64,000 nt of DNA, from positions 9,858,001 to 9,922,000 of the forward strand of contig CM065323.1 in the NCBI GenBank assembly GCA_033032175.1, given 5' to 3'. Under the pieces are notes generated by a model. It made no database searches. It saw only the letters and a list, made by a program, of their open reading frames with translations, and was not told where the DNA came from. Position numbers and translations under genes: made by a program. The stretch comes from Saturnia japonica. Its lineage: Eukaryota > Arthropoda > Insecta > Lepidoptera > Saturniidae. This document shows, piece by piece, positions 1-11,660 of the stretch. Every line of letters begins with the position of its first letter. The stretch's first letter is position 1.

Positions 1-369
1 GTCTAAGGTCGGCCAGGCTTCACAGACTGTGGCTAAACCTAGGCTAACTCGAAATAAGGTGATGCTGTGTGTATGGTGGAACTGGAAGGCCATTGTTCAT
101 TATGAGTTTTTACCGCCCGGCAAAACCATCAATTCGGATCTCTACTGCCAAGGACTGATGAGATTAAAGGACGCAGTTAAGAGAAAGCGGCCCAAATTGA
201 TCAACAGGAAGGGTGTGGTCTTTCATCACGATAACGCTAGACCACACACATCTTTAGCAACTCAGCAAAAATTAAGAGAGTTTGGCTGGGAGGTTAGTGC
301 ATCCACCATATAGCCCTGACCTTGCACCTTCAGATTTTCACCCGTTTCGGTCTCTTCAGAATTCTTTAA
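1..369 (+). mobile_element. mariner transposase, 3' fragment, frameshifted
   Basis: This is the C-terminal half of a mariner-type (Tc1/mariner, DD34D) transposase, cut by the window's left edge. The frame from about 29 to 313 carries the catalytic-core motif HHDNARPH at about 224-247, which contains the second catalytic Asp. That frame then stops, and the adjacent frame continues with YSPDLAPSDF at about 308-340, which contains the third Asp, so one frameshift breaks the gene. Similarity fades after about 369 and I see no terminal inverted repeat. The copy is dead. The family call is firm; the subfamily is not determined. Confidence 0.85.
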
Positions 370-452
370 GTTCTTTAAGGTTAATATCAACAGTCAATAG
401 TTCTAAAAACGTTATCCCGCGTGTCTATAACCTGATGAAGTCAGCCATCTAG

Positions 453-1006
453 CCGCTCCAGACTCACGCCATGAACACCTGTGAAAGAGCGTGAACGCGA
501 GTGTGGATGGATTTGACGCCTGTTCACAGAATTCACGCCTGTTCGCGCCTTGGTTTCCGTTCCGAGTCGGCTTTTTGTATCCGCGTCAAAGAGGTCGCGG
601 CCGCGCCACGCGAACAGCGCGAACGCTTGTCCTCATTCACAGCGTCGCAGTTCGATTCTTTATAAACTAAATATGCTAAGCTAATACCGTATTGTAATAA
701 TTCTATTAAATGTTTAAATTATTTAAGATTTATGATAAAATTATTATATTTGACGGTATTTCAGCTATATCGTGTTAAAATAAACATGTCTAAATCGTAA
801 ATAACTCGTTATGTTACGATGTGTACTCAATATCCACTATCTGCTTTTGATGCAATGATTATAAAATGCCTGTGGACATGGATTCAAAGACGTAGCAGCT
901 GAAGTTACGTCCATTCAGTACGAGTGCGTGAACACCACTATATGAACAATGCGAGTGTGGAGAGTAGTTCGCGTCGCGTTGAGTTAACGGCGTGAGTTTG
1001 GAGCGG
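453..1006. mobile_element. Non-autonomous DNA element with terminal inverted repeats
   Basis: The left end at 453-470 reads ccgctccagactcacgcc, and the right end, reverse-complemented from 989-1006, reads ccgctccaaactcacgcc (17 of 18 match). The element is about 554 bp with no ORF. Its termini are GC-rich and contain repeated gaacgcg/gtgaac words, while the centre is AT-rich. No target-site duplication is clear. It is probably a MITE of an undetermined DNA transposon superfamily. Confidence 0.6.
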
Positions 1007-1105
1007 TCAATCAATGTAAATGTGAATTCATTTTACTGACTTTTAGTTTTATATTTGTGTGAAAATGTTTTAACGTTATACACAGAGTTGTATAAATAAT
1101 CAAAA

Positions 1106-1288
1106 GTTTTATCTTCGAAGTTGAAGGTCCGATGCTAATGAAATTAAAATAGGACCATCCTTGAGGTGGTGACTCCTATAAAAAAAAAAAGAATTATCTA
1201 AATCGGTTCTTAAACAAAGAAGTTATTTACGGCTGAACACACATAAAAAAATATGCAAAAAACCTCCGTCTTTTTTTGAAGTTTCTTA
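1106..1288 (-). repeat. Dispersed repeat, opposite in orientation to 11488-11660
   Basis: The reverse complement shares with 11488-11660 the order cttcaaaaaaa-ggaggcggtt, then an 'aaccgattta' block, then 'acctcaagg.tgg..cc.attttaatt' and a 'ggacctTCgatttcgaagat' end. These blocks match the end and body of a non-coding repeat I recall as widespread in moths. No ORF is present. Classification is unresolved. Confidence 0.5.
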
Positions 1289-1566
1289 GAAAGATTTAAG
1301 TGGCGAATATATTCCTACATCTAGTAAAACTAACAGAGGATTAAAATCAACTAAGTTTGAAAGAGAAAGAAATTTGCGACATATTCTTGTTTAGTGCCAC
1401 TTACATTGTTCGCAGAATGACATTTAGAGGTTTGTTTGTAAATAAAAAGATATTTCAACTGAAACAGAAATATAAATTGTGTTCTTCAAAGAACGTCAGC
1501 AAACACACAGTGTGATACATGCATTGAAAGAGTTTGAATTATTGAGTACTAAAGCAATATAATATC

Positions 1567-4500
1567 ATGGCTCGATTAATAAAATTTCTTAAATTAATTA
1601 TGCACGTATTCATTATTATTGTAATAAGCCATTTCTTTGTGAATAAAGAAAATAATATTATAATAGTTAAGAAAATAAATCGGTTTCTGCCGGATGTTAA
1701 GCACATATTAATATGGACCTCTATTCCGGGAGTTACTAAGGAAGGACAAATTCATTTTATAAAAAGCAAGTGTCGCCAAATAAACTGCTATTTCACTAAG
1801 AACAGAAGTTTGTTCGCTGATGTGAGGCTCTTTGATGGTGTGCTGTTTAATCTTCAAGATGTGAGTAAAAGCCAACATGAAGTACCAATGGTCAGAGCAG
1901 CGCATCAGAAATACATTTTTGCTGCTAATGATTCGTCTGATAATTTCCCAATTTGCAATCCACGTTACGAGAATTTCTTTAATTGGACTTGGACTTACAG
2001 GTATTACAATGATTATTAGTTGATTTGTGTGAATATTTAGTACATCATAAACAGTTATTATTTTAGTTAACCAGACTGTTATCAGATGCCACATGTTAGT
2101 TGAATATGTGTTCATTAGGAATGCCATAAGTTGATATCTAAAATGTCTCATAATATGTCTATTTCTCGTTACATACATTTTTAAAAATATGATATTTGAG
2201 TCATTAATTTTTATGGAAACCCTTGAGAAATATTATTACTACGGATATCGTCTTATATTCTTGGGACATTTATTGTGTTATTGTGCGTTACACTTAGCAT
2301 TTTATGGATTAAATTCATATTTGTCTGTTAGTATTTGCTTCTAAAACACCTACCTATCATGATTTCTGGCTAAGACAAAAAAAATAGCTTCCTGATCTAT
2401 CTAAGAATTTAAAAAAACCATAAAAGAAATACATTAACAGCCATCATTAAGATTTGTTTGTCCAAGTGCTTATTATGATCAAAGGCTTTATAATTTTGTT
2501 CTATTTTTATATCAAAATCAAAAAATTCTTTATTCAATTTAGGTCCTAAAAAAGTACTTATGAACGTCGAAACTCGATCAGGTTTACCTTTTTTTTCAAG
2601 TGTACAAGTGTTAATATATTAGGTACAATCATAATAATTTAGTGGATGCCCAGAGAGGGATTCACTTCCAGATATCACTATCATTCACAAAATGATCCAC
2701 CCTATAAGAACCTTTTGACAGTAAAACCCGCTTAACATAGTCCTTGAACTTACTGTCCGGTAAATCAGTAATGTGCTTCGGGTTCTTGTTATAGAACCTA
2801 ACACTATTATCTAAAAAAAAATATTAGTCTTACTAAGTCTAAAACACGGTACGACTAATTTGTCTCTATTTCTAGTATTAACATTGTGCTGATCTTTGAC
2901 AAAATCTAGCTTGTCTAAGTTATATGTAATATGTAGTACAATATTGTTATAATATGTAATACTAGAAAAATGACGTCACGACGTACTACTATAGCCTAGA
3001 GATCAGTAATCCAGCGCTGGTTGTCACCGTCATGCCAGCCTGCAAGCCTATCGGGGCGGCTGGATATGCATTGGCTGATCCTGAAATGTGATAAACCAAA
3101 TGAAAGTCATTGTTTGTGATTATTTTATCCCCATATGCATGGTAGTCGCAAATAAATCGCACATAGATTCCTACAACCCCGCTTGTCCTATCACTCAGCA
3201 AAGTAGTTACAATTACGTTCAAATCGAGATTCAGTATTCAAATTGAATATTTTATTACCTTAATATTATTTCTCAGAACAGATTCTGTAATCCACTACAA
3301 ATTCTTCTCAATATTACATGTGAATTTTGACGGTCCTGTAAACAATTACCAATGGCTCAAAAAGATGAAACCAATTGACGCAACGTTCAAAAGTCAACTG
3401 TCTTCTAAGACGAAAGCTGCTGCCATATTTTTGGATAAATGTGAGTCCAGAAGCAGTAGAGAAGTGTTTTTAAATAAATTAATTGAAAAATTGACAAAAT
3501 ATAACCTAACTGTGGACGTTTATGGTAAATGTGGAAACAAGCAATGTAGAAGAAAAACAATGAGTTCATGTTACTGGAAACTAAGAAAAATATATTATTT
3601 CTATTTGGCAATGGAAGATTCCTTCGCAGAAGACTTTGTAACGGAAAGCGTTGTGTATGGGTACAAATACAATACTGTGCCAGTTGTTTACGGACAAGCC
3701 AATTATGAGAAGTAGGTATACATTTTTACGTATTTTATATTTTATTATTATTTATGCTAAGAGCTAAGAGGGATTGGAAAGAGAGAAATGTCTTTGGAGA
3801 GTTCTTTTTACTCGGGGCAACCCAACTATTATCGTGAAATACTTCTACTGTATAGAAGACCGCAGGCAAATAAACTAGTGTTGTGTCATTGTGGTGAGTT
3901 GTGTTTCCAAGGGCCTTGGAGTAGGGGGTTCAAGTCGGCAACATTCTAGTGATAGCTAAGGTGTTACAAGCATGCATAGGCTGCGGTAACCGTTAACCAT
4001 TGAGCGAGCCGTACGCTTGTTCGCTACCTGCTACCATAGTTATATTCAAGAAAAATATAATTATATAAAAAGCATTTAAATCATGTTCTGTAGTATTCTA
4101 AACAATAAACTTGTATAGTCAAATATGCATAAAACGGAACAAAACGTACACGTTCCAATATAGGCCGATTTGATTGGAGAATTCAAGTTACCAACAATTT
4201 TGGTGACTCTTTCGCCCCCCGTCCTCTTCCTATGCCAACAGCCTCTACTCTCGCGCGCGCACGCCACGAACATCGTTGCCGACATAAAATTAAGAAAAAA
4301 ACTGTGAATGTGGTGGAATCCAAGTATCCTGACCCCGATCTCATCAAACTAATGAACAATTGTGTAAAAAATAATCTAAAGCCTTTAAAATAAAATAAAT
4401 ATAGACACTAGAATTAGACGAATATACTAAAACGAACACGGAATAAAAAGTTACTACAACAGCCATCAGGTACAAGTTCTATAAAAAATACAAACCTATT

Positions 4501-5568
4501 CAGAAACACTTAATAATTAACCTTGTTCACATCGCATAGTGAAAAATATTTATTATAAATTTATAATAAACATAAGATTTACTATACAATGTTCAATCAA
4601 ATAAGCACGACAAAGTGACTGCTCTTTACTTGGTAAGCAAAGTACAAACCAAATGCAACGAACCTAATCAGAGATTCTGTACAGAGTTCACCACGATGTG
4701 CAAGATGGTCGCGACTCACGAACCAGTCGAGTACAAATCTCTACCACTCCTATGATTACGAGATATACACCGGTCAATCCCCCCTAAGCGTGCCACTATA
4801 ACGGGTGTTATACTTGGAGTTGAGTGGTCGTGATCCAGTACTTAGTGTCAGGGTTTATATAAAAATCCCTTAGCACATCACTGATTTGCCGGACAACAAG
4901 TTCGAGGATTATGTCAAGCCGGTTTTACTGACAAAAGGGGTGGATCATTATTTGAATGATAGTGATGTCTGGAAGTGACTCCCTCTCTATACATCCAATT
5001 ATTATTATTGTTTTAGACTAGGGTATTTTCCGAACAGGCAGAGTAGTGTTTTGTCTTTCATAAGTGCCTTCTTAGGGCCTAAATTGAAATAATTTATTTT
5101 GATTACCACTCGAAAAATTCAATTCAGTTCTATTCAATAATCCTCATTCAAATTAGTATTGTTATAATTATTTGATTCTGAAAGCACACCTATTATTCTA
5201 AATACTGGATCTAGTATGCAAAATAATCCATCTGAAAATAGATTTAAATATTTGTATAATAATAGTTTTTGATCTGCAGATTCCTGCCACCACACTCTTA
5301 CTTAGATGCTTTAAAACTGGGCGACCAAAAATTGGCCGAAGTTATATACAATCTCACCAAAAACAAGGAGCACTACTACGAATTTTTCAGTTGGAGAAAC
5401 CACTATACCATACAGGTGTCTAAACCTCTCGACGCGTGTACGCTTTGTGAAACTTTAAACAATCCAGCTTGGTTGGAGTACAGGGGTAGCTATGACGGAT
5501 TTAGGAAGTGGTGGAATCCCAGATACCAAGAGAGATGTGCATTCTATACGAAATATTTTACATTATAA
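1567..5568 (+). CDS. Alpha-1,3-fucosyltransferase (GT10), complete, 3 exons
   Basis: Exons are 1567-2000, 3277-3711 and 5280-5568, all with GT/AG junctions and matching phases (2, 2), giving about 385 aa. The enzyme should move fucose from GDP-fucose to GlcNAc of N-glycans or other glycans in the Golgi. Residues about 5-24 form a hydrophobic signal anchor, as expected of a type II Golgi enzyme. The GT10 signature is clear: YYFYLAMEDS at about 251-260, then DFVTES, NTVPVVYG and, across the exon 2/3 join, NYEKFLPPHSYLD. A CTLC motif (about 343-346) matches the C-terminal CxxC of insect and vertebrate family members. Length fits the family (350-450 aa). A TATAAAT lies about 95 bp upstream of the ATG. 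Both introns contain repeats, including LINE 3' ends. It resembles insect FucTC/FucTD-type proteins; whether it makes core or Lewis-type linkages cannot be told from sequence. Confidence 0.93.
2525..2990 (-). mobile_element. LINE 3'-end copy in fucosyltransferase intron 1
   Basis: The + strand from 'atcaaaatcaaaaaattctt' through 'aaaatctagcttgtc' is a diverged match to 49563-50095, where the reverse strand still codes for a LINE C-terminus. It is an antisense, 5'-truncated copy of that non-LTR family, with no intact frame left. Confidence 0.75.
3755..4045 (+). repeat. Dispersed repeat G, copy in fucosyltransferase intron 2
   Basis: Shares ordered blocks (ctcggggcaacc, tagaagaccgc, caaactagtgttgtg, gggccttggag, gtcggcaac, ggtaaccgttaacc) with 7440-7560 (+), 38690-38970 (-) and 63540-63790 (+). 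It is non-coding and has no visible terminal repeats. It is possibly a SINE or a LINE 3' end. Confidence 0.6.
4690..4865 (+). repeat. Dispersed repeat K, copy 1
   Basis: The blocks 'aaatctctaccactc', 'gatatacaccgg', 'cgtgccactataac' and 'gggtgttatac' recur at 57050-57220 (+), in reverse at 35030-35285, and more weakly at 50690-50805. No ORF. Unclassified. Confidence 0.5.
4885..5105 (+). mobile_element. LINE 3'-end copy in fucosyltransferase intron 2
   Basis: The + frame at about 4880-4978 encodes a decayed LPDNKFEDYVKPVLL..G stretch matching the C-terminus still readable on the reverse strand at 49807-50058. It is followed by the shared non-coding tail 'cataagtgccttcttaggg'. It is a sense-strand, 5'-truncated copy. 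Confidence 0.75.
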
Positions 5569-5573
5569 ATAAA
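5568..5573 (+). promoter_or_regulatory. Candidate polyadenylation signal of the fucosyltransferase gene
   Basis: AATAAA begins at the last base of the TAA stop codon (5566-5568). If it is used, the 3' UTR would be only about 20-30 nt. Confidence 0.5.
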
Positions 5574-5889
5574 AAAATCTGTATATTTAATTATATTTCT
5601 GAATTTTCTGATAGACACCCTATTTAAAGGGCAATTTAAATAGCACATTACGGATATTCCATAAAAAAGGTGTCTCTCTGTTTGTATGTCCGGATGTAAT
5701 TCAAGAACGGCTTCACCGATTCTTATGAAATGTTTTACAAGAGAAGTTAATACTTTTAGAAGTCGTAAAAAAAATTTAAAAGATTAGTTTTTCTTATTCG
5801 CTGCGATGGCGCCCCGGATATTTTACTCGAATATATTTTAATTAGGAATATATAACATCTTTAAACAAATAGGTAATTCAATTTTAAAC

Positions 5890-6545
5890 ATATTTGTACA
5901 ATATATCTCTTCAGTGCTGATCAAAATCTAGCTTATCTATGTTTTTACGAGCATACATTAACTTTATCAAGGACTAGCTATGTCTCACGGTTTCACCCGT
6001 GTTAATTTTATACGACAAACATCGGCAACACACCCGTCTAGGCAATTTTTTATACTGTAGGGATACATATAACCACAGGCTTAGTAAAATAAAAGCAGCG
6101 TAAAATCTTTATACTTTTATTCCTTCTACGAATCTGATATCTATGATACTGATTTTAGCTCGATTCAACAATGCTTTACATTATCATTCTAGTTTGAGAT
6201 GGCATGACGAAACAACTTCCGCCACAATATAATTCAAACCGGGATACACAGATTTAAAACGGAAGTCTTTTTATATTTAATAAGTTTTGTATGAAGCCAA
6301 CAACACTTTGTATAAAACTATCGACATTTTTATGAGGAATAAATAAATTTTTCAAATTATAATATAGCCTATATCCCTCGCTGATACTGTAACTTTATAT
6401 TGGTGAAAGAATTTTAAAATCGGTCTAGTAGTTATTGAGTTTATTCATTACAAACAAAATATCTAATCTTTCCTCTTTATTATAATATTGCTATAGATGT
6501 ATTTAGAGGGCAAAGTTAAGATATAAAATTCATGGATTTTGATCT
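5890..6545 (-). mobile_element. LINE 3' fragment split by a Helitron
   Basis: The right flank 'tgtatttagagggcaaagtt' (from 6498) continues the same LINE sequence seen at 50042-50075. The left flank, ending 'actttatcaagga' at 5973, matches the adjoining LINE sequence 'gttatcaaaga'. Joining the flanks restores the LINE, so the 524 bp between them (5974-6497) is an insertion. Confidence 0.65.
5974..6497 (-). mobile_element. Helitron-like non-autonomous element, complete
   Basis: Read on the reverse strand, it starts TCTATAGCAATATTATAATA and ends ...gggtgaaaccgtgagaca-tagCTAG, the TC...CTAG termini of Helitrons, preceded by A and followed by T as expected. The interior has the usual 'ctactagaccgattttaaaa' motif and no ORF. 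It sits inside a LINE fragment. Confidence 0.75.
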
Positions 6546-7439
6546 TTACTGATTTGCGAGGTCTCCAGTTGTAGATTGGTATAGCGAGAAACATAAACTT
6601 TAAAGTGATTAAATAGCTTTATAATAATAAACTTTTTAACTTTATTACGTTGATAATAATCAACAAAACATAATATTGGTAGGAGATCGCTTTCCGAACG
6701 AAATCGCATTCGCATCCCATCCTCGAATACGGATTAAAAGTTTAAATTATTTCAACAGATTAACAACATATGATAAAGCCTGATATTCAGTGGATATTGT
6801 CCGCAATCTGGATTTTATGTTAATTTAACTTTAAATCCTGTTTGTGAACATATTGCTACGAAAACGATTGCTTGTTATTTTGTTTGTTAAATTAAACGAG
6901 TATCTTAAATACCTACTCGTATATTGGCCAGTGGTGGTATAATAAACGCTTATAATACATAAATTCATTCTTTTATTTTAAAATGTATTAATATCAATAT
7001 GTACTATAATTATTAAAAAAAAAATCATGGCGGGACGTAACAATTACTTAATTATGCCCAATTACGAATACATATTACAATATTTAAGTAGAAAATAATC
7101 GTTTTTTTTCTGTTTATTATTTACACTTAATTTCAAATCTTTTAGCTGCAAAATTATTTACTCTAATGAAAAAATATCGAAATTTTTGATGAATAAAATA
7201 TAGAATATAAAGGTCCCTTAATCGAATTTAGGTATTATTTTTAGCTATTTTTATAACAGAAAACCTTTATTATAAAGGAAATTGTAGACGTCCTGGCACC
7301 TCATCCTCACATTTTAAAACCTAGCCTTAACGCATCAACAGTAACATTTTCTAGAAACTTCTTTTCACGTACGCTAGCTATGGTTGTGGAATAGGCTTTC
7401 TCTCAGAAAAACTATGACATAGGACTTTTCAAAAAGGGA

Positions 7440-7560
7440 ATTAAATACTTCTCCAAGGTCGGCAACATGGCTGTAATGCCCTAGTGTTGCAGTTGTTCAT
7501 AGGCGATAGTAACTATTTACCGTCAGGTGGGCCGTCTGCCTGTTTGCTGCCCTATAGTTT
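7440..7560 (+). repeat. Dispersed repeat G, partial copy
   Basis: Matches the second half of the copy at 3755-4045: aaggtcggcaac, a ccctagtgttgcag block, ggcgatagtaac, and a 'gtgggccgtctgcctgtttg' end. Confidence 0.5.
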
Positions 7561-7949
7561 AAAAAGAAGAAAAGAAATTGGAATTCAATTGTTTCAGTTA
7601 AAACGTTTGAACCATAGCTGAAAAATTTACAAAACGACTACTTTTATAAAAACCTCAAAATGTAAAACTTTATCGTTAAAATACGAGGGCTTAAAATATC
7701 TAATAATACGTCAAAACAGAAAGGCTTTAAGTGAAGAAGTTAGAGGAAAGTTCCAGCTTAAGTTAAGCCGTCAATACTAAGCTGCCTGTGGACGGAATCT
7801 GATACATTTTTAATGAGGCTCGCCTCTCTTTCGTGTGAAGTTAAGAAATTGTTTCTTAAATGGTTATTTTCAAACAAATCTTTACAGCAGTGCACTTTAA
7901 GAAAGAAAGAAACATTAATATTTTGTGTTGCAAAATTTGAAAATTGTGA

Positions 7950-8260
7950 AAATGACTATACTGTTAGCCTTAAGGGCCTTGGAGCCATTAGAGAGAGGTA
8001 TTTATAGCTTCACCTGGCCTGGGGGCGAGCGCGAAAGGCACTCATCCGTGAAAGCGAAGCAACAAGCTCAAGGGTGCCAAAGTGGCCGAACCTCAGCTTG
8101 GGCTGTTGCCGTATATGCAAATAAGTCACGATCTGAATTATTCCCTATTCATAAAATTCGATCTAATTTATTATACATGCGATTATGCATTTAGTAATTT
8201 GAAAATTTGGTCTAAGTCTAACTAGCCAAAAAAAGAAAAAAAGATCCCTTACAGAAACTA
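7950..8260 (-). mobile_element. Jockey-type LINE 3' UTR copy
   Basis: The reverse strand gives, in the same order as 48220-48590, 'tctgtaagggatc', a T-rich block, 'ggctagtta', 'gagtgcctttcgcgctcgcc', 'ggtgaagcta', and 'aaggctaacagtatagtca'. It is a diverged 5'-truncated copy with no coding part. Confidence 0.65.
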
Positions 8261-8349
8261 AAATTGTGTTAGAATACGATTGTTCAGCTGAAGAAGCAAT
8301 TATGGTTCTGTAGTAGCGTGAACAGACACCGCGTCGGTGTAAGTGAGTT

Positions 8350-8520
8350 TGATTTCCTGAAATGAGCCAGAGCATTCGGTGATGGAAAACATTGTGATCA
8401 AGCTATAGCATGGTGGTAGGGCCATTTTTTAATGCTAGCTAGCTATCAACTTCAGTTTGAAAATGTGGTCCTCAAGCACCTATGTGTGTTCATACAGCTG
8501 CATATTAGATCCAATTATTT
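8350..8520 (-). repeat. Dispersed repeat S, reverse copy
   Basis: The reverse complement carries 'caagcactt..', 'ttcaa.ttga', 'accaccatgctatagcttga' and 'atgttttccatcaccg', as in the copies at 21300, 21915 and 38040. A further decayed reverse copy is visible at 12638-12735. Confidence 0.5.
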
Positions 8521-9653
8521 GGTGAGACAGAGAAAATGCTAAAACCTATAAAGACTTTAAAAAAAGCAATGTAAACTGATGGTTATTCGTCCATAGTGGT
8601 CAACGATATTAAAAAAATCTACTACACAAAAAAAAAACATTTGATAGAATCCGGCTGTAGACAACTTTTGAAAAGTACTTTAAACACTTTATTTTAATTA
8701 TTGCACCTTTATTTATTATTACCCTAAAACGCGTCATTATGTTCATGTGACCGCGAGTGACGTCATTATTCGATAAATAAAACTTTTAAATAAATAAATA
8801 AAAGGAAAAAATCGTGATAGCCACGACTAGAATACGCGGATTTGGTGCTGGGCCCCTAAAAAATAAACTCTTCGCGAGTCGTGGCTACCTCCAGTGAAAA
8901 CTGTGATACACAGTACACTTATACGAACTAAAACAGCTTACCTTAAGCCTCGGCAGTTTCTAGGCCACAATTCCTGTGAAGTTGAACATATGTGTAGAAC
9001 ATATGACTATATGTATATGTGTAGTGAAATTTGTATGTAAAGTGGGGTATGTAAGGTCTAACTAGTAGGGCCGGATTCATGTCCCCATTCTACCAAATTA
9101 GATTGCACCGGTACACTCCTTCGTCACTTTTCAGAATGTCAAAAATTCCAGCCGGCACCAATTCATTCGCATTTCCCTGTCGTGGATATCTCGAAAACTG
9201 TCAACTCTTGAATGAACGATCATTCATTCATTCATCATCAGATTATTAAATATTCTTAGTAGTTGCAGCTTTAAAGAGGATTACGTGCTCCAAACGTCTC
9301 TCTTGGAGCTCATCTTTCATAGACGAAAATACGTATAATTACTATGCTAAGCGTCTCTCGGTCCGCCTAGCACCCTCTCGCATAAGTATAGTTTTTGCAC
9401 GACTCCGGGAGCCCATCTAAATTTCTAATAGCCTCTTACGAGTCGCAAAGACTCAATAAATTGTGACAGATACACGAACTCATGTTTTATGAGATCGTAT
9501 AATAACTCATATGATACTGAACGAAATGTACCTAAGGCATAATGTACAAGTATTATGTCACTTTGTTGAACGTAGCTTAAAATCTTTAAATGAACTTGAA
9601 GTTTACAACAAAAGAAAACGAGTCTTTGGCGGGATTTGTGTTGTTTGACCTTA
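8521..9653. other. No gene or clear repeat recognised
   Basis: AT-rich intergenic sequence with scattered short ORFs that read as random sequence. I see only a few tandem words (gaacatatg at about 8984-9010) and a cattcattcattcatc run at about 9223. Confidence 0.4.
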
Positions 9654-9905
9654 TCTATACATATAAACCGCTAATCGTAGAGACCTGAAACTTTGTGGGT
9701 GTGTTCTTTGTATGACGTAGGCATCCGATAAGAAAGGATTTTTCGAAATTCTACCCCTAAGGAGGTGAAAAAGGGGGCAAAGTTTGTATGGGACAACGTG
9801 ATTCTTTGGTCCAATCTGCTTCAAATTTCGCATAAATCTTTTTTAACAGAATTGATGGAAGACGTGTTTCGTACTTTATTGAAATTCATCCCCTAACGGG
9901 TTTAA
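9654..9905 (+). mobile_element. Helitron-like 5' fragment
   Basis: Begins TCTATACATATAAACCG and continues with 'gtagagacctgaaactttg', 'acccctaaggaggtgaaaaa' and 'tatgggacaacgtgattctt', blocks I recall as typical of lepidopteran Helitron-like elements. No CTAG end could be assigned. Confidence 0.5.
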
Positions 9906-10300
9906 AAAGGAGTAGAAAGTTATTTTGGCGGTGATTTGCTTCGAAGTTCATATTAATACTCCTTAGTGTTTTTATTTCAATTACATATTATTTTAACACG
10001 TCTTACGAAGTATCGTATTCTCTTTGTTAAAACGTTAAAACTCAATCCATATTTATTCAAAAAAGGTTGAACTCTCTTAAAAACATAAGCAAATACTCTT
10101 TAAAATTGGAATGTCTCGAAGGTCACCTTACTAATAGTACCTACTTCATTTGAAGGTTTCTAAGCTTATAGATGTTATGCACTTTTAGGACAAGGCCTCA
10201 TAGGGACGTAAAGTTCGAATTTGAAATATTAAGGTCTAGAACATTTTGGTTGTAAATTATACAAATCATTCCATATTAAAAAAAAAAACATAAAATTTAC

Positions 10301-11026
10301 AGTAATACTAATAATATAATAAAGCGGAAAAGTTTTTTGTTTGTTTGTTTGTTTAAACACGCTAATCTCTGGAACTACTAGTAGGATTCGAAAAATTATT
10401 TTTTTATTTGATAGCCAGACTCACGAGGAATAGTCTAGATTATACTGTGATAACATTGTGTTATATAACATTAGGTTACAGTTTCTAGCTAGCTTTAAAT
10501 ATTGACTTTTGTTACGTAAATCGGAAGTGTCGAAGCCCTCGCGAACTGCTTTAGCCGCATGCGCTTGCTTAATGGTTAATGAGACGTCAATACAATGTTC
10601 TACAAAAATATTGGCCATTAGTATATATAAAAAAGTCAGCGATAGCATATATCTATCTCCAGGTATTTTGCAATTTTTTTTGTTGAAGTTTAAAAATTTA
10701 TGAGCATTATTTTTAAGTATGGCATATTAATCCTCACGAACAAAAGTTACTTCATCATAAAGACAATTTATAGTGAAGATAAACTTCGTCTTTTACAGCA
10801 TTTTATTTGGACGCATAGTTTGAGAGATAATACAAAATTAAAATAATTCAACACTCGGCTCGGGTCTATGTCTATAGTAGTTAGCGGCGCGAATGAGCCA
10901 TGCGTTGCCGCGATGTAACCATGTATCTGGTCAACCGATAAAAATGTTGTCTTTATGAATATTATAAATCATCAATCAATGATTTCTTCTAAATTATATG
11001 CGGGTGAAACCGCGGGGCACAGCTAG
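10301..11026 (+). mobile_element. Helitron-like non-autonomous element
   Basis: The start resembles the element at 5974-6497 (tactaataatataataaagcggaaaag), followed by a (tttg)n stretch and 'cgctaatctctggaactact'. The end is 'gcgggtgaaaccgcggggca' then cagCTAG at 11026. The exact 5' end is uncertain by a few bases. No ORF survives. Confidence 0.65.
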
Positions 11027-11074
11027 TATTGTATAATACAGGTGATATTTTGCATAACAAAGCTTGGTAATATA

Positions 11075-11275
11075 TATATATATACAACAATGGACCATGA
11101 ATTCTGAGTTGCCACAATAATTCCCTAGAATCTTCTAAAAATGGATCCACTGTCTTGTTAGAATACTGAAACCTTCATAGAAATAAGGACACTCTATATT
11201 CGCTCGATTACGGCAGGAATAGTTTTCAATAAAAAGAACTAGTTGCCAAGTTAGGAAGAAGTAGAAAACATCGTG
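11075..11275 (-). repeat. Dispersed repeat L, reverse copy
   Basis: Carries 'atgaattctgag', 'aattccctagaatcttctaa' and 'ttgttagaatactgaaa', then an end block 'actagttgccaagttaggaa' that recurs at about 50615-50640. The family has further copies at 17030, 36560, 39205, 49035, 50300 and 53420. Confidence 0.55.
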
Positions 11276-11487
11276 ACGAGATTAAGAGTATTAGCCCATA
11301 GTGTTTTAACCTACAGCACTCAGTGAGTGCCGTTAAATTAACTTTCGTGTTTATATTTATCGTATTTCGTTAGTTTATAAATCAATACGACTTTAGTCTT
11401 CAATGCTCATTCATATCCATTCGATTTTTTTGTAACTCAGTGAGTGTTGCTGTTGCTCGATACGATACTCTTGTATTTTAAGTGACT

Positions 11488-11660
11488 TCAAAAAAAGGAG
11501 GCGGTTCTTAATTCGAATGAATTTTTTTAATGGATGTTCAGACATAATTTCTTTGTTTATGAACCGATTTATATGATTATATTTTCGTTGGAAAGGAGAT
11601 ACCTCAAGGGTGGTCCCATTTTAATTTAATGGTATTGGACCTTCGATTTCGAAGATATAT
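11488..11660 (+). repeat. Dispersed repeat, partner of 1106-1288
   Basis: Begins 'cttcaaaaaaaggaggcggt' and ends near 'ggaccttcgatttcgaagat'. Same family as 1106-1288 but in the other orientation. Non-coding. Confidence 0.5.

Noticed and set aside
1708..2178. Long reverse-strand frame of 156 codons
   Set aside because: It is the antisense shadow of fucosyltransferase exon 1 and its downstream intron, and has no protein motif.
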